A stretch of DNA of 64,000 bases from Gracilaria domingensis (Eukaryota; Rhodophyta; Florideophyceae; Gracilariales; Gracilariaceae). Positions 11,160-21,271 of this stretch are shown here, piece after piece. A program made the translations under genes and the position numbers. The notes beneath the pieces are model-generated. The model had not been told where the DNA came from, made no database searches, and saw only the letters and a program-made list of their open reading frames with translations. The stretch spans positions 1 to 64,000 of the forward strand of contig VCMS01000169.1 in the NCBI GenBank assembly GCA_022539475.1, written 5' to 3'. Numbering within the stretch: the stretch's first letter is position 1; each line of letters opens with the position of its first letter.

Positions 11160-11290
11160 CCGCAGTGGAAGAAGACGAAGTGGTCGTGGAGATTGGTGTG
11201 GAAGCGGAGGCCGGTAGAACTGAAGTGCTCGAGAGTAGTAGTGATGACGATTTGCCAATAATGAGGCTGCGAGCGCCTCGAAGTGGATGA
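11160..11290 (+). pseudogene. Acidic C-terminal coding relic
   Basis: After the fold-back element an open frame reads VEEDEVVVEIGVEAEAG then ESSSDDDLPIMRLRAPRSG and a stop. Its acidic, compositionally protein-like nature suggests the true C-terminus of a gene, possibly the transposase cut at 9953, but frame continuity across the insertion cannot be shown from this copy. Confidence 0.3.
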
Positions 11291-11433
11291 GAATGAGATG
11301 ATTAGTAAATTATGTGTGTCTTGCGAGTATTAAGAGTAGTATACTATTACAAGGCTATACATATGAACATAGAAAAGGTGCGGCAGGCTGGTAATTGAAC
11401 AAATGTCATACTTCTTTGGTCCAGTTGCGTCTA

Positions 11434-12273
11434 ATGGCAGAGGAACAGAGAGACTTGGCGGAAATTTCACCCAATACCTTGTCTAAGTTCATATATGCCA
11501 TTGGTTACGGTATATTAAGTTCCGTTGATGGAACGTTGAGAAGAGAAGGAGAGTCAATTCCAGAAGACGTTGTGAAGTGTATGAGGTTCATTGACGAACG
11601 TGTTGGTTTCGGACTTGTCACAGGGGGTGATGTGGGCGACGTGGAGGGGAAAATGGAAGGACTCGGAGACTATAAGTTTGGTGTCTCGGCGAATCATGGA
11701 GCTTTCCTCCGTTTCTCTGACGAGAGGGAAATTAAGGCTGCATTCAATGATCACACCCTTGACCACACTGTTGACGGACTACTGTTCCTGGCAAGGGATT
11801 TGAATAGGAGGCATGGTAATGTGAATGATGATGAGAAATGGTTCGTGGAGACCAGAAGTGATAGTGGCCTTCCCAATTTCGTGTACAACAAACTGTGGCA
11901 GTGGAGAGAAGAAGTGTATTCTGCTATTGGGGACCTGTTGCAGAAGATGGATGCGTTTGTTATCTATCCCGGCGATAAAAGTTGCGAAATTGTGGACAAA
12001 CCATACACAAAAGGAAGTGGAGGAGCAAATCTTGTGGATAATGAACCGAGATTTATTGATACGGATGACGTCGTGACGTTCGGAAGTGCTTTGAGCGACG
12101 GGCCTTTGCATGAGGTAGGCTTGTACGGCGTTCACGTCAAAGAAGATTGTATCCCGGGTGGAGTACACAACCTGTTCGAAAGCATGGAGGATATAAATTC
12201 GACAATTATGCTGGTGGCTCTGTTGTACGGCTATGAGGAAAAGCAGCACGATAAAAACCACCATGAATCATAA
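11434..12273 (+). CDS. HAD-superfamily phosphatase paralogue lacking the catalytic Asp
   Basis: 279 residues, resembling HAD class IIB phosphatases (sugar-phosphatase/Cof-like fold). It aligns over its whole length with the minus-strand gene at 12333-13196. Motif I reads SSVDGTLRR: residue 30, the phosphoryl-accepting Asp, is Ser, while Asp32 stays. Other motif positions also differ from the paralogue: TGGD for TGRD, SANHGA for SGNQGA, and LSDGPLHE for SNDGPLYE in motif IV. Known chemistry needs the first Asp, so phosphatase activity is unlikely; a binding or regulatory role, or slow decay, is possible. No stop or frameshift breaks it. Start: the ATG at 11434 aligns with the paralogue's ATG; the upstream codons begin with TTG only. 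Converges with its paralogue, 59 bp between stops. Confidence 0.75.
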   Translation: MAEEQRDLAEISPNTLSKFIYAIGYGILSSVDGTLRREGESIPEDVVKCMRFIDERVGFGLVTGGDVGDVEGKMEGLGDYKFGVSANHGAFLRFSDEREIKAAFNDHTLDHTVDGLLFLARDLNRRHGNVNDDEKWFVETRSDSGLPNFVYNKLWQWREEVYSAIGDLLQKMDAFVIYPGDKSCEIVDKPYTKGSGGANLVDNEPRFIDTDDVVTFGSALSDGPLHEVGLYGVHVKEDCIPGGVHNLFESMEDINSTIMLVALLYGYEEKQHDKNHHES

Positions 12274-12332
12274 AAGGGTATTGAGATATATACGACACTT
12301 TTATTACTGAGATCTCATATCCTAGCTAAGTA

Positions 12333-13196
12333 TTACAGGCATCGTAGCACTTGACAAATTCCAAGAGCATTTCTAAACCATTGACACTTGCATTTTCTGT
12401 ACCCGTACAGTTCTGCCACCCTTCTGATGGTCTCATGCACGTCCTCCACCCCATCAACAATATATGTTACCGCTGCTGGATGGTCGTCTCCCTTCACATG
12501 AACTGCCAGGGTTGCCATTTCATATAGAGGGCCATCATTGGAAGCATTCACGAAAGCAACGATTAAATGTGTGTCGAACTGGGGGTCGTTTCCAACCAAG
12601 GCTAGCGCCCCACTATTTTTCGTGAAACGATTGTCCCCTATGTCACAGTTTTCATCTTGAGGGTACGCAACTAGGTTCGGAAAGGATGTCAACACTTTTG
12701 AAATACCGGAGTTAACTTCTGTTTTCCACTTCGACAGTCCATTATACGTGAAGTTAGGGAGTCCACTGTCTTTTCTAGTGCTAACAACTGCTTGTTGACG
12801 CTCTTCGTTAAGTCCGTGCGATTCATTTAAGGAGAGTGCAAGTCTCTCAAGTTCGGCTGCACATCTTTCGTAGCCTTCCCTGTCAAGGTCCTGATCAATT
12901 TCGGTACCACTGGATAATCTCACCCGTGCGCCTTGGTTTCCAGAGATGCCAAAAGTGTAGCCACCCAGGTGCTCTATGAAACTCTCGGCATCCTCTATAT
13001 CTCGCCCAGTAGCAATTCCGAAACCAACGTGTGCATTGATGTACCTCATGCATTTGACTGTTTCGGCAGGAATGTTCTCCCCAGCTCTTTTCAGAGTACC
13101 GTCAATATCACTAATCACGGCGTAGCCATTTTCGAATATTTCGTTAGCCAGCTGCTGAGGAGTTACTTCTTGGGCTCTAACTTCTGAGTTATACAT
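12333..13196 (-). CDS. HAD-superfamily (class IIB-like) phosphatase
   Basis: 287 residues. Motif I is intact as SDIDGTLKR (nucleophile Asp30, acid/base Asp32); TGRD follows at the end of the next strand; FTKNSGA supplies the motif III Lys; ASNDGPLYEMA resembles motif IV with its Mg-binding acids. The insertion between motifs I and III is the large cap typical of class IIB enzymes, which hydrolyse sugar phosphates and similar substrates in the cytosol. Substrate unknown. An upstream in-frame Met at 13274 would add 26 residues (MNINHILLIRIPTLIC...); I chose 13196 because it aligns with the paralogue's start. The two genes form an inverted duplicate, tail to tail. Confidence 0.82.
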   Translation of the reverse strand: MYNSEVRAQEVTPQQLANEIFENGYAVISDIDGTLKRAGENIPAETVKCMRYINAHVGFGIATGRDIEDAESFIEHLGGYTFGISGNQGARVRLSSGTEIDQDLDREGYERCAAELERLALSLNESHGLNEERQQAVVSTRKDSGLPNFTYNGLSKWKTEVNSGISKVLTSFPNLVAYPQDENCDIGDNRFTKNSGALALVGNDPQFDTHLIVAFVNASNDGPLYEMATLAVHVKGDDHPAAVTYIVDGVEDVHETIRRVAELYGYRKCKCQWFRNALGICQVLRCL

Positions 13197-13822
13197 GTTT
13201 TGAAAGCTTTCGAAAGGTTTCGTTTTGCAAATGAGTGTGGGTATACGAATGAGAAGGATGTGATTGATGTTCACAAGGTGTTTCGTAGTATAAAAAGAGT
13301 CTAGGAACGCCCATATACGGGTATTGCAGTACTGTTTTAAAACGTTGCTACAACGAGAAGCTTTTGCATCGATTTGCAGTAAAGAAAGGATGATTTAGTC
13401 ATAAATAATATGTACGGGTTCAAGTGGGTAAAGAAAACTATGAATATCTTCAACACGAGCTTAGAAATCAAGGTCAGTAAAACAACCTCCATTAAGGGTT
13501 GAAACCCATAAAAGGTTTACCTTACTTTATACGGTTGCCCCAAGTATTGCAAAGGCTTAGTTCTTCAGAAATATCACAATTTTGTACTTGTTTCCTTACT
13601 AGTATCGTGCACTTTAATGATGTGGAATGACCCTTTTCCATCTAGCAAAAACTTAGCCAGGTATCAGTGATAAGGGATGTAGGATTTAATGGGGCATATT
13701 TGAACCACAGAAGGACGAACAACATAAGTAATGTAATAGGAACAGGTCATTTCGATAAAGTAACTTTTATGTTTAACTATCTCTAAAAGATTTACAACAC
13801 CGAAAAGTCATGTGTTCTAACC
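13197..13822. other. Intergenic, no feature seen
   Basis: Ordinary AT-richer sequence between the HAD gene's start and the end of the reductase-like gene. No gene, hairpin of note or repeat recognised. Confidence 0.5.
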
Positions 13823-14725
13823 TCAAAGCTGGGGGAATGGGGAGGGGGATAACTTTTCCTTAACAACGTTGACGTAGTTTGTATGAAAAGAAGCGGGGTC
13901 ACCACCTACGATGTCTCTTTCTTGGCGGGAAAGGTCGTAGAAGTACGCGTTCCTAAACTGAAAGTCGGAGAAAGAAGTAGGGAAGCCAACGAGAGTCTTT
14001 CCATATGCAAAAGTCGTCCAACGGTCTCTTCCAGGTTGAAAGTAGTACCTCTCTTAAGCGAAACTATCTTCAACAGCTCTTTCATTATTGTGAGCACAAC
14101 CGTACTGCACTCCGTAGTGACTACGTCCATAGGAATGAAACCTCTTGAGGCCCTGACGATGTTGAACGCTGATAGCCACACGAGCCTTCTCATAATAGCT
14201 TACGAGAAATGTGTCTTCGTCGACAACCCCGCAAGTGAGACCCATAGACCTAAACCTGTCTGCAACGTTGGAGGCCCACTTTCCTGTTGCGACAGTGAGA
14301 CTATCCGGAATTTGAGGAGTGACACCATCCTGCCGAGCTGCGTTCCTTGAGGGGACACCAACGTATAGGACAACTTCTGAACATTTGTCCACACCGAGCT
14401 TCGAAACCAATGGTATGATGTCTCCATTCTGGAAGAAAACGAGATTCTCTCTGAGCGAATAAGGGCAAGCCTGAATTACGGTCTCCAGGGTGTTCGTTCT
14501 TCCACAAACTAGTATCGGTACATCAGAAAGATGAGAGGTAGCAGCCATGCTGCAAAATTCGTGTGCGGAAATGACCATATCTTCTTCGTTCGCCAGCATG
14601 GTACCTATACGCCCCCTTCCAACAATAACGGCCCGAGTCCTTCGGGCGGGAGATGAGACCTGAGGGACGTCAGAGTATCTGGGACTCGGAGGCGGAGTGG
14701 GAGGCATGTCGGACTGGGAGTTCAT
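13823..14725 (-). pseudogene. Ketopantoate-reductase-like (ApbA/PanE family) oxidoreductase, two frameshifts
   Basis: Starts at the ATG at 14725 (MNSQSDMPPTPPPSPRY). After a Pro/Ser-rich leader comes a Rossmann NAD(P)-binding start, RAVIVGRGRIGTML, then ILVCGRTNTLETV, ENLVFFQNGD and GKWASNVADRF, as in a plant/algal family related to ketopantoate reductase. At about 14186 the frame changes: DTFLVSYYEK must continue as LVWLSAFNIVRASRGFIP in the next frame. At about 14010 it changes again: the end reads AYGKTLVGFPTSFSDFQFRNAYF, the family's conserved C-terminus, up to the TGA at 13823-13825. Two single-base shifts restore about 300 codons. Either a young pseudogene or sequencing errors. Product would reduce a keto acid or similar; substrate not known. 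Confidence 0.7.
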
Positions 14726-15122
14726 TGCACGTGTTCGAATGTTTTTGTGTGACGATAGAAATGGAAGATGAGGCGGAGAACTGCTGGGGTAAAGAGTGAT
14801 ACTTAAGTAAAAACGGTTGGGAAGCGCAGAACGGGAACATGGTTCACTTTGTGAAAGTGAGCGAAATGTATGATATGTGATTGTACTGAATGAATGATAG
14901 GGCTTGTATGAGACGACAAGCCACAAAGTGTGATGATGTTTTATGAAAGGTAGGTGGAAGAGTAGAAAGTGTGCAATGAATGAAACTGATTTCGAACCTG
15001 AGTTGTAAAGTAGTTGTAAAGTACGAGTTACGGGGAGCTTGAATACAGGATGAAAGGAGCCATTTTGGCTTCATAAATGACGTGAACGGGTTCTATAGCT
15101 TCACTTGGATTGCCATAATTAA
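14726..15122. other. Intergenic between reductase-like gene and epimerase fragment
   Basis: An open minus frame continues upstream of 14725 but has no protein-like motif. Nothing resembling the missing N-terminal half of ribulose-phosphate epimerase was found here. Confidence 0.45.
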
Positions 15123-15431
15123 AAGGATGGAGTTGGATTGCGCCCGAATACGTCTATAAAGGTCGTAGAAGCACTTATGAAGGAAGGAGTTGTAGACATG
15201 TTATTGTTGATGACGGTGGAGCCAGGGTTTGGAGGACAGGCGTTTATGGAGGGTGTTCTTGATAAGGTGCGACATGCAAGGGAGTTGTACCCAAGAATAG
15301 GGATACAAGTGGATGGGGGTATTGGACTGAGTACTGTGAAAGGAGTAGTGAAGGCCGGTGCAAACATTTCAGTTGCAGGATCTGCCATCTTTGGCTCGAG
15401 TAATTCAGCTCATGTCATAGCTGGTTTTTGA
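15123..15431 (+). pseudogene. Ribulose-phosphate 3-epimerase, C-terminal half only
   Basis: Reads GLRPNTSIK, then VDMLLLMTVEPGFGGQAFME, IGIQVDGGIG and AGANISVAGSAIFGS, the conserved beta-strands 6-8 of the TIM barrel, with the metal-binding Asp in QVDGG. The enzyme interconverts ribulose-5-P and xylulose-5-P in the pentose phosphate or Calvin pathway. Only about 100 of the usual 220 or so residues are present; a TAA at 15120-15122 precedes the open frame. The AG just after it could in principle be a splice acceptor, but no N-terminal exon is visible in the 400 bases upstream. Likely a gene fragment; a distant exon cannot be excluded. Confidence 0.7.
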
Positions 15432-15515
15432 AAGGTTGGTCACAGATAGTAGCGTAAATTTATTGTTTATTACATTGTTACCTTTACGTGTTATCACGAC
15501 TATATTCTCCGTCTC

Positions 15516-16315
15516 CATTGGAGATGTATTTCTCTTGTATCACAACCGGGAAAGGATGTGAGAGAACATCATTATATCCCCAGTGGACGCTGAGAGGGAG
15601 GATGAACTACTCTACGTCCCAGAGAGGTGAATTGATGTCCGGATGATATCCTCCAGATGACCCATATTAGAATTACGAAACCTGAAGATGTCCATTTGAT
15701 CTCCTTAAGATGTTCATATGATATACGTAAATGATGCTCAGATGATGCATGAAGTATATCCAAATGATAACCGCCTGATACGCATATGATGCACGAAGAG
15801 ATGTCCATTGGATTTTGTGATGTCCAAATGATGCACAGCGGATTTCCGGACATCCATGGGACATATCTTCGTGCATCATATGAATATCTTTGGAACAGTT
15901 TTTGTACATCCAAAGGACATGTAAAGGGCATCAATTAGGCGCATCCGACGTGGTAATTCGGCGTATCATTCGGATATCCTGGATGCGCAGAAGATATCCA
16001 ACTGATATCCCATAGATGTCCCAATTTTTTATCCGATGGACATCCATTGCGCATCAATTTTTCTCACAGGGCGTGCTATCATTGTTATCCATCCGGTGTC
16101 GAGTGGTGACATATTCTTTTTTTGTCACAACCCACACAGGATGTGATGGAAGAAGAAGATGCCCCCAGTCGAGACAGAGGGTGAGCTACTCTAAGTACAA
16201 TCACTAGTCCCTAGCTTGCCTCCACTGGCAATATCTTCCTGTTTTGCTATAACCATCGAGTGAGGTTATGGTGGAAGAGAAAAATATCGCCGATCGAGGC
16301 GAGGAGGGTGGGGAT
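15516..16315. repeat. Three diverged about 90-bp repeats and short-motif field
   Basis: Three related segments lie at about 15516-15618, 16105-16200 and 16219-16315. Each has a T-rich start, a central RTCACAACC... or CTATAACC... part, a GAGGNTGTGRTGGAAGA-like part and an ending rich in GAG/GGA. Between them (15620-16080) the sequence is crowded with variants of GATGTCC, GATGATGC and GATATCC. 15783-15806 and 15859-15882 form an inverted repeat (GATGCACGAAGA core, 23 of 24 matching). Confidence 0.55.
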
Positions 16316-16365
16316 TATGTGAGAGCGAAAGAGGAGAAAGAGAGGTGGCGCTAAAATAGTGGAAG

Positions 16366-17356
16366 GTGCGGAGGTGTACAGTAGATGTTTTGGCGGGAAA
16401 TGGGATGAGGACAACAGGGACAATCATGATGCTGGATATGGCCCGTGTGGTTGGAGAGTGGGGGTGGACAGCACAGTTTAGCTCGATTGCACTGTATCGC
16501 AGCGGAAACTTCGATCCAACTACTACTTCTTCTTCTGAAGATATCGAACGGATACGTGAAGGATGAGGAGCTGTTGGCGCTGTTGGAGGGGAAGGAGGTA
16601 CCGCCGACGCCGTCACCAAAGCGGGAAGAGGACGTGATTACGGCGGCTGGTCGGATGTCGCAGAAGAAGGAAGTGGCAGATGATGGAAAGAAGTGTGAGG
16701 CGAGGAGAGGGGATGGTGATGAGGTGGAGGGGGTCGCAATGGAGAGAAGGAGTGCGGTGCATCTGAGTTAGTTAGAGGTTGGAGACCAGACAGAGAGTGG
16801 GGGCGGAGAGGGTGACAGGGAGATGCGGTTTGTGGGGGAGATGAAGGCGAGGGTGGGGATGTTGGGGTTGGTGATGAAAGAGCAACTAGACGATGGAATT
16901 GTGGAGATTGTAACGGAAATGGGCGGTGTGGTGCTGAGTGGGGGTGGTAGTGGTGTTTCGGTTGAGGCGATTTCGAGCCTGCGGAATTCGTTGTCGGTAT
17001 TGGGAGTGGAGATGAGAAATCATGTGTATGGGATAGTGGAGTGTGCGGGAAGGGAGGTTAGAGAGTTGCGGGAGGAGAATGGGGTTCTGAACGAGAGGTT
17101 GGACGTACTGGAGAAGGAGGTGAAGGAGCTGGGCAAGAGGCAAAGATTGGTGGAAGAGGAGACGGTGAAAGAAGGTGTGGGGGGAAAGACGGAGAAGGGA
17201 AGTGTGGGAAGTGTGGTGGTGCAGAAGAGGTCCCCCGTGACACCGAAGACAAAGAGTGCTGGGGTTGGGGATGGGAAGCGCCGTCTGAAGAAGAGGCGTA
17301 AGGAGATGAAACAGGACCGGCGTGTCCATGAGAAGATCTCGGTGGGGTGGCCATAA
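16366..17356 (+). pseudogene. Broken coiled-coil gene, unrecognised family
   Basis: Frame 16445-16771 (DEELLALLEGKEVPPTPSPK...) and frame 16823-17356 are in the same phase, separated only by a TAG at 16769-16771; the 5' part (16366-16566, ending SSSEDIERIREG) is in a shifted frame. The C-terminal part has a clear heptad-like coiled coil (REVRELREENGVLNERL, DVLEKEVKELGKRQRL), then a basic tail (GKRRLKKRRKEMKQDRR) like a nuclear signal. About 300 residues in all if intact. It ends about 70 bases before LTR-leader sequence. Function unknown; could belong to a transposon. Confidence 0.4.
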
Positions 17357-17419
17357 AGGTAGGCGGAAAGAAATTTTCGTCGGGCTTGCAAAAAAATGAA
17401 CCCAAATCGGGCACGTTGG

Positions 17420-17990
17420 AGAAAACTCTAGAAGGAAAATGAAACGGCGCGGTGAAACCAAATGATCCGCAACGGTTCGGAAAGGCCCGAGAGAGAAGAA
17501 ATGATTCGAGAGCGACGAAGCGAATCCCGTGAGGATCGCAGTAACCAGAAAAGACCCGAGAGGGTAATTCTAGGTCGGGAGACCAGTTGTAGTACAGCCA
17601 CAGGCCGTGACGACGTACTATACCCTGATAAAGGAACAAATTGCGCAGCACCCAAGCGTGGACGAAGGAGCACTCAACGGACGCTAACAACGGGGCGCGA
17701 GATAGGTGCGCAGCACCGGTAGTGACGGTAGGATGACCCTTGTGCGAAAACTAGACGATGGAAGAATCGGCTAGGGGGTGCTTGAGGTTTACCACGATGA
17801 GCTCTGCCCGGCGGAAGATGCTTAAGTGCACCTCCCACGGGCGCAAGTCACGTGTCGAAAATAATAAACTATCTAACTATAAGGGGGGTCCCGAAAGGCG
17901 ACATGACAACTGTCACAACCCTACACGTGTGGGACTTCGAGATGCACCCTGTGCACACTAACTAAATAAACTAATACTATGCACCCGGGG
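17420..17990 (-). mobile_element. LTR and leader remnant of a minus-strand retroelement
   Basis: 17568-17585 is the same 18-base primer-binding sequence as in element 2 (ttctaggtcgggagacca on the plus strand), followed at 17588 by TGTAG, the LTR edge. The leader left of it (GAAGCGAATCC..., CCGAGAGGG) resembles element 2's leader. Rightward, LTR-like sequence with ACTATCTAACTATA and CTACACGTGTGG corresponds, inverted, to parts of the LTR at 21272-21690. No coding region is attached, so this is an isolated 5' end. Confidence 0.6.
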
Positions 17991-18000
17991 GACGGTGCCT

Positions 18001-18646
18001 CTCACTGCAGTACAGAAAACACCGCAACAGTGGGGTCGAATGCGGAAAATACACGTTTTCCGCAGCCGGAGCCAGACAACGCGAGCGCAAATGCATCAAG
18101 GAAAGCCGGAAGTCCGGGGGAAAAGTTATTCGAAAGAGACCGTGCTGTTACGGCAGACCCGACGTCGGGAGATTTTATTGAAGCATCGAGTGATGAAGGA
18201 GTTTAGAAAACGCAGGAAACGGCCGATATGGCGAGCCGATACGCCACAGTAAGTGGGAAGCAGCACAGTGCTGCACACGTGCACAAAACGAGCCAAGTGT
18301 CTGGATTCGCCCCACATCCCCATCCAGTGGAGGATAACAGCACTCCAGCCGGGCACGTGCCCGCTGTAAGGCTCGCGGCCGCTGAAAACGGATATTCCGA
18401 ATTTGAATCGGCAGCGCACAGCCGTGCAACGGCACAGGCCCCATCACTAGCAGTGAGTGGCGAAACGCTGCCACGGCGCGCCCCACAGCACCACTCGCTG
18501 GCGCACCGCAATGCGGACTGTTCACCCTCACGACGGGAGATCTTACCGGAACGCCGGAAGCTCGCTATTCGAGAAGACCGAAGCAAGGACACAGCCCGAC
18601 AACACGGGAAGGAAAGCCAGAAACCTGGAAGCCTGAATTTCAGGAA
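18001..18646. other. Unassigned sequence left of element 3
   Basis: Several plus-strand frames are open (for example 17979-18206 and 18228-18689) with Ser/Pro/Arg-rich, low-information translations. This could be the decayed variable tail between integrase and chromodomain of element 3, which is equally Pro/Thr/Ser-rich in element 2. No integrase motif was found. Confidence 0.35.
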
Positions 18647-18699
18647 AACACAATCGTCACCAGGACCACCTGCCAGGTGGTCCTGGTGACGATTGTGTT
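18647..18699. repeat. Perfect 53-nt palindrome
   Basis: Arms 18647-18672 and 18674-18699 are exact complements (26 bp, core ATCGTCACCAGGACCACCTG) around a single C. Perfect conservation inside an otherwise decayed element stands out. Confidence 0.95.
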
Positions 18700-18736
18700 A
18701 CACACCAGTGGCGTGTAGAACGCACTGCCGTCAGGA

Positions 18737-19039
18737 TGGAAGCCATTTGGCAACGACGCCCACGACAAGAACGCCAGCAACGACACCTCAGAAGAGAATA
18801 CAATAACCAAACTGCGCACTGAGCGACGTGTCCTTGACAGGGAGTACGTTATGGACTGTCTGATCAGTCACGGCTACGCCTTTTATAGAGAGCTATTGTA
18901 TCGAGTCCGTTGGTACGGGTGCCCCTCGTCGAAGGAAACACTCGAGCCTATCAAGAAGTTTCATCGCCCTAAGGCACTACAACACCGTCGAACACGGAGG
19001 CTGATACCGGCTACGCTAGACAAGGCCCAAGTGGGTTGA
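18737..19039 (+). pseudogene. Chromodomain (element 3)
   Basis: The open frame reads RRVLDREYVMDCLISHGYAF, then RELLYRVRWYG, SSKETLEPIKKF and RTRRLIPATLDKAQVG before the stop. The YxVRWxG and ETLEPxxxF signatures are those of chromodomains, which bind methylated histone H3 and steer chromoviral integration into heterochromatin. The first aromatic-cage position is Tyr (EYVMD). In chromoviruses it is the C-terminus of integrase; here the integrase core is absent. Confidence 0.8.
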
Positions 19040-19413
19040 CCACCAACGCCAGATTGTACCCAGCCGTCTTAAACAGACTAAGCCGACCATCGCGGACGCT
19101 ACTGAAGAGCAGCACCCTTACCGCATACTCGGAAGCCACCGTACAGTAGATAATCAGATTACAAAAATGAAGCCAGGAAACTGGAAAAGAAGACTAGCTA
19201 CAGCGGCCTCTGCGGTCACCCCCAATCGAAAGGCTCAGTGCAACAGCCTCGACCGAGGTACTGCCCACCGAGAAGGGGGAGAATAAGAAGACACAAAACT
19301 ATGAGCCAAGCCAGCAAGGCTGGAGAAGTTTACCTCTAACTATTGCGTTTGCCCCTCATCATCGGGGTCTACTAAGGACTACCTTAGCCCGTCAAGGATT
19401 TCGAGCCGGAAAT

Positions 19414-21218
19414 TTACGTGCCGGAAGGCTCAGCACCTGGGGTGCTCCCACTACCGGGAGCTCCGGAGAAGCGCTGTGCCGCTTTTGATTGCAATTCCGA
19501 CTCGTGGGTCACCGTATCAGGAACGGCCACTCGCACGCTTTGAAGGAAGTCGCGAATGACCGCCGTTCGCGCAGTGAGACTGGAGCTGCCGCCCCCGGCG
19601 GATGCCACTTCCTGAGCCCAAGGACCGGTTGGGGCGGGAACCGCTAGAGCGGATGGGTCAACAACTACGACTTCGTCATCTTCTTTCATCGCTTCGGGCT
19701 CCTGTGCGTCCTCCGCACTCTCTAGACTCCCCTCATCCATGGGGCTTTCTCCCTCAGCAGGGTCATCACCGTCGTCATCGACGTATATAAACCCACGTGG
19801 GTGCCCTTCCAGGATATGTTGCTCCTCTCGGCTGCGACCAGGCGCCTCAGTGGGTCCAAGTATCTCCCAGATCCATGGGTTAAAGTATACGAAGTCGCCG
19901 GCATTGACGCTCCGTCCCGGAAGAGGGTCCGACTGCCGACGAACCCTGTCGGATACCTGGCTAGCAGAAACCTCGTTCCAGTCAATCTGGTCAAGGACGT
20001 CCACAAACGCTGTGGCTTCGGGCTTATTGCGGACCGAGCCGAGTACCTCGGGAGGGTCCAATGGTCGGATTGCTTGCCGGATGAGTTCCGGGATGAACCA
20101 CAACCGGTAGGAGTCATATGCCTCGATGAGAAGGAAAGCCGCTACGCGCACAGTCCATTCTGTCGCAAAGATGCTCTAAAGACTGCGAGGCATATAAGTC
20201 ATGAACTATGAGCCTATGTAAGTTGGACAGGGCGGCAGCTCAACGTGACATCCTCGTGTTACTTCAACCGCAAACCAGAATAATGGCAGCAGCAGATAAC
20301 GCCCGCTATGGGAATGTCGCGCGATGCGCTCAACCTCCGTACACTGATACGGCACCATTTCACCGAAGCGAGAGCGCCATTTTCCCTCGAATCGGAGGCC
20401 TTCATGGAACTGAGACCGTGCAGGACGGCGAAGATACCGAAATTCGTCACGAAGAATAGGCCGAGCCCACAGATTCAACTTCTGCTGAGACGGAACGGTG
20501 TCCGAATATCGGTCGATCTCGTCCAACGCATTGCCTAGATGGTCTCCATAGCTGACCTCGCCAAAAGTTTGGTAACGTTCCACGTCATACTGGTACTCTG
20601 TCGGCACCTGATGCTCGTTCGGAGCTCGGAAGTGTCGCCCGTACCCAATGCCGTCCATCTCATTGCGAGCAAATTGTCTCGTCTCGTTTCGACCTACGAA
20701 CAGGCAACTCGGTATGACCGTAACGCGGGCGATCCAGTCCCAAGAACGAGTGACGTCAGCAGGAAGCCCACCAGGGAGTGGAACATCGACAGCATACGAG
20801 TCGACGAGCTATGTATCCCGAACGGCTTCGGCATCAAGCCAAGGAGCCTGGGCGAAAAGGAAACTATGCCGGTGCAGATCCCGGATGCGCAACGCGCCTG
20901 CAGTGGGCCATCCGCCCAGCGTAGCTGGCATTTCAACGTTGAACCAATCCTAAATGGGCGCGGGGCCACCGTGACCTGGAGCGTGATCTTGTCCGGAGGA
21001 ACCCGGCTGAGAGGCAACCGCCTACTGCGGAAAAGCACAGACCGGAATGGCGGGCTGGAGACTTGCATGCGTGCCTTCGAAGACTGGTGAGAGTTGGGTG
21101 TGTTGGACATCGTGGGAGAGCTCGATGTAGCGAGGTACGCTATTGGGACCGGAGGTGTTGGTGGTTCTGAACAGTTCTCGGCAGACCCGTCCTGGGAGAC
21201 ATCCGTATATACCTCCAT
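19414..21218 (-). pseudogene. Antisense accessory ORF of element 3, about 600 codons, broken
   Basis: Homologous along its length to the antisense ORF of element 2. C-terminal half (frame 19414-20151): RVAAFLLIEAYDSYRLW, IDWNEVSASQVSD, NAGDFVYFNPW, HPRGFIYVDDD, acidic stretch, end near 19414. Middle (20206-20658): YQTFGEVSYGDHLG, RPILRDEFRYLRRP, RFEGKWRSRFGEMVPYQ. These two are in one frame, split by TAGs at 20206-20208 and about 20172. The N-terminus (ATG at 21218, MEVYTDVSQDG) is in shifted frames between about 20660 and 21100 (WDWIARVTVIPSCLFVGRNE aligns with element 2). No known domain recognised; no membrane segment. It lies between chromodomain and 3' LTR, on the strand opposite to pol. 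Confidence 0.7.
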
Positions 21219-21271
21219 CGCGACGCGCGTCTAGCCGACGAGGTCGGTGTCTCAGCCTGAGAAGGGGGAGA

